Assembly (NCBI GenBank): GCA_032622095.1
Contig: CP136065.1
Span: 97,289,343 to 97,353,342 of the forward strand
Source: Siphonodentalium dalli
Lineage: Eukaryota; Mollusca; Scaphopoda; Gadilida; Siphonodentaliidae
Direction of reading: 5' to 3'
Length of the DNA stretch: 64,000 nt
The position numbers and the translations under genes are program-made. Below are positions 58,404 to 64,000 of this stretch, piece after piece. Below the pieces are notes generated by a model. That model was given only the letters and a program-made list of their open reading frames with translations. It ran no database searches and was not told where the DNA came from. Position 1 is the stretch's first letter. Each line of letters opens with the position of its first letter.

Positions 58404-58948
58404 GATGCGCGGTTGCCGGCTGATCATTTTAAGTATACTCTATTAAGATATACATATAACTAAAGATGCTCGGTTGCCAACTGATTATTTTTAAGTCTGT
58501 GGTTAAGATATAATTAAAGATGCGCGGTTGTCGGCTGGTAATTCTTAAGTATACGGTTAAGATATAGTTAAAGATGCTCGGTTGCCGGCTGATGATGTTA
58601 ACTATATTGTAAATAAAGATGCGCGGTTGTCGGCTGATTTTTAAGTATACAGTTAAGATCTACATAAAGATGCGCGGTTGTCGGTCTATGATTTTTAAGT
58701 ATGCGGTTAAGATATAGTTAAAGATGCCGGTCGCTGGCTGATGATTTTAAGTATATGGTTCAGATATAACTATAGATGTGCGGTTGTCGGCTGATGATTT
58801 ATTAAGTATACAGTTAAGATTTACTTAAAGATGCTCGGTTGTCGTCTGATGATTTTTAAGTATGCGGTTAAGATCTAATTGAAGATGCACGGTTGCCGTC
58901 TGATGACGTTAAGTATACGGTTAAGATATAAATAAAGATGACCGGTTA
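58404..58948 (+). repeat. Minisatellite, about 54-bp unit, about 10 copies
   Basis: Units start GATGCGCGGTTGCCGGCTGA or a variant and continue TTTTAAGTATACGGTTAAGA then TATAATTAAA. Copies vary in length (45-62) and sequence. The array ends in GATGACCGGTT. Confidence 0.9.
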
Positions 58949-58949
58949 G

Positions 58950-60570
58950 ATTTGAAGCCAAGTTTTTCCGCTACCAGATAAAATAAAATGAAAAATACTT
59001 GCACTCATTTCGTATCACAAAGGCGTTATGAAAATCTAATCAGATCGGTAAATAATTGGCTGGACGGTACATAGTGATCAGTCGGTGAGAAGACGATTCC
59101 AATGGGTACAGAAAAGAGTCGTCGGCAGGGGAGTTAGTGCCTTATATTTGGTCAAAAGTTTCGGCTAAGAGAGATTGCCCATTGCATGGATACTAGAAAG
59201 TATATGAATCTTACACGCATTCTTCCAACGGTTAATTTCACGGTTCTGAAGTGAATATTATGAATTTAGCTCACAAAAGCCTAATTGATAGTTCCTCGGT
59301 GTTTGTCTCATTTTGTAGAAACGTGACCTTTGAGATTATGAGCTGTCGTCGATTCAATGTGCATTTCCTCGTGAAAGATGAAATTATATAGAGGTACCAG
59401 TAGTGTTGAAAAACAATTGCAGGAATTTAGCAGTTAGTGCAGAGCTTACGTTCCCCGAATGTTATTTGCCGTTTGTGTCACATTTCAATAATGCTATAAT
59501 CCGGCGTCCCCCCCCCCCCCCCCCCCGAGACAGTACCTCTGAACGAGTTCATTTTTCGCGCAGATTACAGACAAGACTTTGCTATTTGACAATACAAATC
59601 ATGTCGGAAGACATTTGTCAACAACGCAGAAAGATTTGCCATAGAAAAGACATTGATTTAAACTAGTTATATGGGAGAAACGTTTGCGCTTTCTATATGT
59701 AAATTTCTCGATTAGAATGTATGTGTGATTCTTATACGCTGCTCTGAATGCTGAGGTTATTAAAATGCCAGTTAACTGGACCACACGATAGAGTCTTATC
59801 ACCGACATGTATCGACCGACGGCGGTTATTATTCAATGATCGCATCTTATAAAGAGCGTCCATGCTTCTGTCTACATACAATGACAGATAATAAAGGGCG
59901 TTCTCGGTGATGAACTTTTGTACTAAGTGTCATTTTAAACCTGATGGATGCTGTTGGGTATTTTTGCGATGCCTGTTTCGTGCATTTTTCATTTTACTAA
60001 TTGCGCATGGTAAATAATTTAAACTGAAAATTGGCTTAAGACATTTGGCAAAACCGGACAGGGCATTATTAACAATGGTGAATGTTCTAATGCAAATATA
60101 TGTATGTCTATATATAATAAAACGCGGAAGTCTAACATCTGAACAGATATTTGAAAACAACTAGCTTATGCCTTCGGTGAGTTTTTTTTTCAGCGTATAA
60201 AAATTACGTATATATAAGATTTATTTTCAAATAAGCAATGTCAGTTTAAACTATGGTTTTTCAGTTTTGCTACCGGAGATCGCTGTACCCCGTCTATATC
60301 CCCAAAACTTGGTTTTAACTGAAACTGAAGTTTCCGGGTGTCCAATACAATACGTGGCGTGATTTCCACCAGCCCGATTCCACAAGCCACATAACATAGA
60401 GTAAACGTCGTCCACCGTGGCATGGGGAAAGTGCGTTCTGGGAGGCTGATCGCCTATAATTGTGGGCTGTCTATTGAAGAAATATGACTGACAAGATGAA
60501 TCCTGCTTGAAATATATCTCAAAGACAACTCGATAGGACTAGTCACGCCACCGTAATTGACTATACGGAT
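58950..60570. other. No confident gene; poly-C and one secreted-like frame
   Basis: Poly-C (19) lies at 59508-59526. The minus frame 60241-60423 starts with Met followed by a hydrophobic stretch (residues 7-20) and could be a first exon, but nothing supports splicing to another exon. The rest lacks recognisable structure. Confidence 0.4.
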
Positions 60571-60571
60571 C

Positions 60572-60892
60572 AGCAAGTAAATCACTTTGTGTGACGTTAC
60601 GATTCCCATAAGCGCGCCATTAGATTCAACCAAGAATAATCAGTACTCACTATATCATGATCAGAATGGAATTGGTTTCCAATGCCTCTAGAATGACCGC
60701 CAATCGCAGAAGTGCTTCAATTTCCGCCGAAAATTGCCCGTGATAAAATAGCAACGTAATAATCACCGGGCAGTGTGGGTCGAAGCCAAACCGGCAATTA
60801 CGCGATGTTCCAACGGTGCATACTTAAATGAGGTGTATCTCTTCTCTGAACGTTATTCAGATGTATGAAATAAAAGCTTTGAGTCAGAGAGA
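60572..60892 (+). repeat. Duplicated block, copy 1
   Basis: AGCAAGTAAATCACTTTGTG, AACCAAGAATAATCAGTACT, GCAATTACGCGATGTTCCAA and GTATCTCTTCTCTGAACG appear in the same order at 61238-61490 and 61863-61917. Copies differ by substitutions and small gaps. Confidence 0.85.
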
Positions 60893-61237
60893 CTAGCTTT
60901 TTTTCTCTACGAAATAATCAAAACCCCGTTTTACTTCAGCATAAAATAATAAAGATCGTGCAATGATATATGATAATTTATTCTTCACATGGCATGTATA
61001 TTCAACATTTCAAGACAGTTTGTCTTACTCATGTGAAAAAATTAAAACAAATGGAAAAATGTTATGACGTCGGTAAGTTGTTTTTGTGAGTATATATTAA
61101 GGTATGTATACCGATATTTTGGGTATTTAAAGCCTGCCTTTCTTCAGCATTTAAGGAGTGTTGCTTCTCAGACTATTCCTGATATTGTAAAATAAATAGC
61201 ATTTTGTCTCAACTTTGTGCGGAAAAAATATTAACCA

Positions 61238-61917
61238 GCAAGTAAATCACTTTGTATGACGCTTCGGTTACCATAAGTGCGCCGTTACATTCAACCAAGA
61301 ATAATCAGTACTCACTATATCGTGATCAGAATGGAATTGGTTACAATACCTCTAAATGACCTCCAACCGCATAAAACGAAAGCTTCAATTTCCACCGATA
61401 ATTGCCCATGATGGCAACGTAATAATCATAGGGTATTGTGGGCTAAATCTAAACCAGCAATTACGCGATGTTCCAACATTCCATGCTTAAAGTGGTGTGA
61501 AACTCTCCGGTAGGGTGATCAAATAGAGATGGAGAATAATCTTGTTCAACGTAGTTGTTTTACAAATATTATATGTAAACTGACAACACACACCGACATT
61601 CTTATATATTAATGAAATGCAGCGAGTGTCGATGGCGAAATCGTTTTCGTTAGTTTATCGCCAATAGATCCGTCCCGAATCGAGTAGTAAATATTTACAA
61701 TTGAGCATAGTTCAGACGATGTTTTCTTTGGATTGTTACTGTCGATTTTGCTTGAGATTTTCGGCGATGTTAGTAGAATGCTACATTCCTTCAGTTGGCA
61801 CCACCTGAATACTAACTTATCTGTTTCACGCACCCGAAGAAGTACATAATATGTCTTTAACCGGCGTGTATCTCTTCTCTGAACTTGAGTCAGAGGTATA
61901 ACATAATACCTTTGAGT
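61238..61917 (+). repeat. Duplicated block, copy 2, split by about 370 bp
   Basis: The first part (61238-61490) runs to TGTTCCAACATTCCATGCTT. The final part (from GTATCTCTTCTCTGAAC) resumes near 61863. The intervening 61491-61862 has no counterpart in copy 1, so it is either an insertion here or a deletion there. It holds a 74-codon minus frame with no recognised motif. Confidence 0.75.
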
Positions 61918-61919
61918 CG

Positions 61920-62680
61920 GAGAGACAACTCACATGAGCTGCTGTGACTAATGGAAATATATTGGGCAAACATATTTCCACGGGACAGGGAATGCTTCTA
62001 TTTTTTTAGAATATTATAACATTATTGATTGAAAATGTATCATTTAACACACTTTGTGTGAACTATATATAAGGGACACTATAATATATTTCACCTCACC
62101 CATAAATGGCGCCTTATGATTGGTCGAGGGCCGTGCACTGTTATGGTATAATGTTGTCCTAAATTTAGCGCACTACTATACCAAACGACCATGCAAAAAG
62201 TCATGAACAGAGGCAACAATCTCGAAAACAGATATACTTATATGTATCCACCAATTTACTAAGGCGTCTCCAAATGAAATTAAAACATTACTGTGCACAA
62301 TTTTTTCACAGGAACGACGTCAACTTGCGAAGTGGCAACATTCGGTTGAATTCACCTTGTAATGCAATTTCGGGTTTTCGTGCATTCAAAACAAAACCTA
62401 AATACTGCGCGTTTCGGTTTATTGAACTTGATTTCAACACATTCTTGTGACGATGTTTCTCTCAAACTGTTTATTGGTAAGTTGATTATCATACAGTGTA
62501 TTGTTCTCAGTAGCGAGTTGTACATGCTGAAGCCTTAAAATGTATCTCTTTCTTTTCATTTCCAAGATACAGCCGATGTGACAGAGTAAATAACGAGTCA
62601 ATCAATACGCAGGCAAATTATCGCGTTTTGTTGTTATAAACTCATGTCCACGAATTTTGGCGTCAAATGTATTTTGGAGT
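61920..62680. other. No confident gene
   Basis: An ATG at 62453 opens an 8-codon frame (ATGTTTCTCTCAAACTGTTT ...) that runs into GTAAGT at 62477. That could be a short first exon with a hydrophobic start, but nothing else supports it. Confidence 0.3.
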
Positions 62681-62687
62681 AAGCATG

Positions 62688-62815
62688 GATTAATGATCTG
62701 TTTGTACATGTCTATGAATAGTGTAATCTTCCAATCATGGTATATCAGCATGGATTAATGCTCTGTTTGTACATGTCTATTAATATTGTAATCTCCCAAC
62801 CATGATGTATCAGAA
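62688..62815 (+). repeat. Tandem duplication, 2 x about 63 bp
   Basis: AGCATGGATTAATGATCTGT and AGCATGGATTAATGCTCTGT each lead to TTGTACATGTCTAT and a variant of ATGGTATATCAG. Confidence 0.9.
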
Positions 62816-63095
62816 AATTACCAATAACAATACCTATTCACATCATGTGAGTAAAAGTGAGGTCCCAAATTAAGTAATAGTGTGTTGTAATATTGAAGGA
62901 GCGGAGCTAGAGCACGGCATAACATTTGATAAAATAGTGTAAGTGAAAATGTTATGGCAGACTAACAGGCTGCCAGCCTGATCCGTCCACTGGCTAATCG
63001 GGAGAGGTCCGAGCAGTATGTTGTATGGTTTTCGGGAACTTAAATGTCCTTTTCATGATGGATGTTTCATAATTTTGTAAGAGTGTACGTAATTT

Positions 63096-63585
63096 CATTC
63101 GTGAATATTGTACAGCATTAAGCATTGGGAATAACGGATTTCATTCTTGGATATTGTAGGGTATTAAGCATTGGTTGCATTCATGAATATAGTACAGTAT
63201 TAAGCTTTGGTTAATAACGGATTCCATTCAAGAAATTGTACAGTATTAAGTATTTGGGAATAGCGGATTGCATTCATGAATATTGTACAGTATTAAGCAT
63301 TGGGAATAACGGATTGCATTCATGAATATTGTGCAGTATTAGGCATTGGTTAGTAACGGATTTCATTCAAAATAGTGTAAAGTATTAAGCATCGATTAAT
63401 AGCGGATTGCAGTCATGAATATTGTAAAGTATTAAGCATTTGTAAATAACGGATTGCATTCATGAATATTGTACTGTATTAATCATTGGGAATAACGGAT
63501 TGCATTCATGAATAGTGTACAGTATTAAGCTTTGGGAATAACGGATACATTCAGTATTAAGCATTGGTTAATAATGGATTGCGTA
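63096..63585 (+). repeat. Minisatellite, about 46-bp unit, about 11 copies
   Basis: Units of the form TGTACAGTATTAAGCATTGG, then GAATAACGGATTGCATTCAT, then GAATAT, with one shortened copy at the right end. ATTCATGAAT inside each unit is a 10-bp palindrome. Confidence 0.9.
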
Positions 63586-63928
63586 TTAAAGGTGGGGAAA
63601 CTCTATAAGAGCATGATATTCGTCGTCCGCCTTTCCTGTGCTACAAAGGGTGCGCTATCTTTCATATGTTGGTACATTCCACTCCTAATCGGAAGGGTGT
63701 GATTTCGTGCTCTGAATCGTGCTAATGCGAATGCATACGTTCGTTTTAGAGACGATAATTAATGTTCATACAGCAAATAATTCTTAATTATAGAATAGAA
63801 TAGACCCTTTTCAGAGTTAGATATATCGGTATGGCATTTTTGTATGTACAGATTTTTCATCTCGTTGTTAATATTTTAATATTCACATTGAAATACATTG
63901 GTTTTTTCATTCGTTTTACATTCCACAG

Positions 63929-64000
63929 TGACCAAGAGTCTCTTCGACTATCGGTAGCCAAGATGAGCAGAATCGTCCTTCAGAATGAAATCTATGCAAT
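63929..64000 (+). CDS. Possible internal exon, cut by the window edge
   Basis: A good acceptor (pyrimidine-rich tract then TTCCACAG ending at 63928) is followed by a frame open to the edge from 63930, after one base that would complete a codon. The 23 residues begin DQESLRLSVAKMSRIV and look like a charged amphipathic helix. The other two frames stop within 20 codons. The protein family is not recognised. It could equally be chance: 71 bases is short. Confidence 0.3.

Noticed and set aside
58404-58948. Regular repeats resembling an array with spacers
   Set aside because: The whole unit, not only part of it, is repeated, and there is no spacer diversity.
62453-62476. ATG plus GTAAGT as a first exon of the gene entering at 63929
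   Set aside because: The phase does not fit directly: joining would put TGA in frame. It would need a further exon, for which there is no evidence.

Overview
This window is eukaryotic: it has split coding exons with GT/AG intron borders, a low GC content by eye, very little coding capacity, and a dense mix of satellites, minisatellites, inverted-repeat (foldback) elements and rolling-circle transposon ends. The repeat families, such as monomers carrying 'AAGATGGCCGCC' and others carrying 'GAGTTATGGCCC', together with a C-type lectin gene, suggest a marine lophotrochozoan, most likely a bivalve mollusc. That is inference, because no conserved housekeeping gene is present to settle it. All coordinates were read by eye; element edges may be off by a few bases.

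Genes. The only well-supported protein gene is at the left edge. It is the last two exons (512-703 and 5111-5316, plus strand) of a C-type lectin-like domain (CTLD) protein. They are separated by a 4.4 kb intron full of foldback elements, and a poly(A) signal lies at 5625-5630. The two exons join in matching phase and give a CTLD with all six expected cysteines, but the Ca2+/sugar-binding motifs are not visible. At 48279-48944 there is a two-end-truncated reverse transcriptase fragment of a non-LTR retrotransposon. A possible exon of another gene runs off the right edge (63929-64000). Other open frames are short and mostly arise from repeats.

Layout. 0.5-5.6 kb: lectin exons and intron. 5.7-13 kb: dispersed repeats, several long near-perfect palindromes, and a 2.9 kb nested inverted-repeat element (9972-12877). 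13.4-15.3 kb: one member of a 27-kb-distant inverted repeat pair, then two Helitron-like elements joined head to tail. 15.4-17 kb: an array of about 140-bp units. 17.4-17.7 kb: a small MITE with a 9-bp target duplication beside a tRNA-like sequence. 17.85-21.1 kb: an array of about 163-bp monomers. 21.8-26.5 kb: a minus-strand Helitron and degenerate tandem repeats. 27-34 kb: more copies of these families, a PIF/Harbinger-like element and a possible Helitron end. 35.5-40.6 kb: a mariner-like MITE and the 163-bp satellite in inverted orientation, mixed with about 550-bp higher-order repeats broken by a LINE tail. 41-46.3 kb: palindromes, including an unusual double hairpin (42235-42465), and a 77-bp minisatellite. 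48-50 kb: the LINE fragment and a palindrome cluster. 51-57.5 kb: palindromes, a foldback nested in a foldback remnant, and a MITE amplified into a tandem array. 57.7-64 kb: short tandem duplications, two more minisatellites and a 0.3 kb duplicated block.

The genes do not form a pathway. The main story is repeat dynamics: rolling-circle elements joined end to end, MITEs becoming satellites, and nested insertions whose order can be read.
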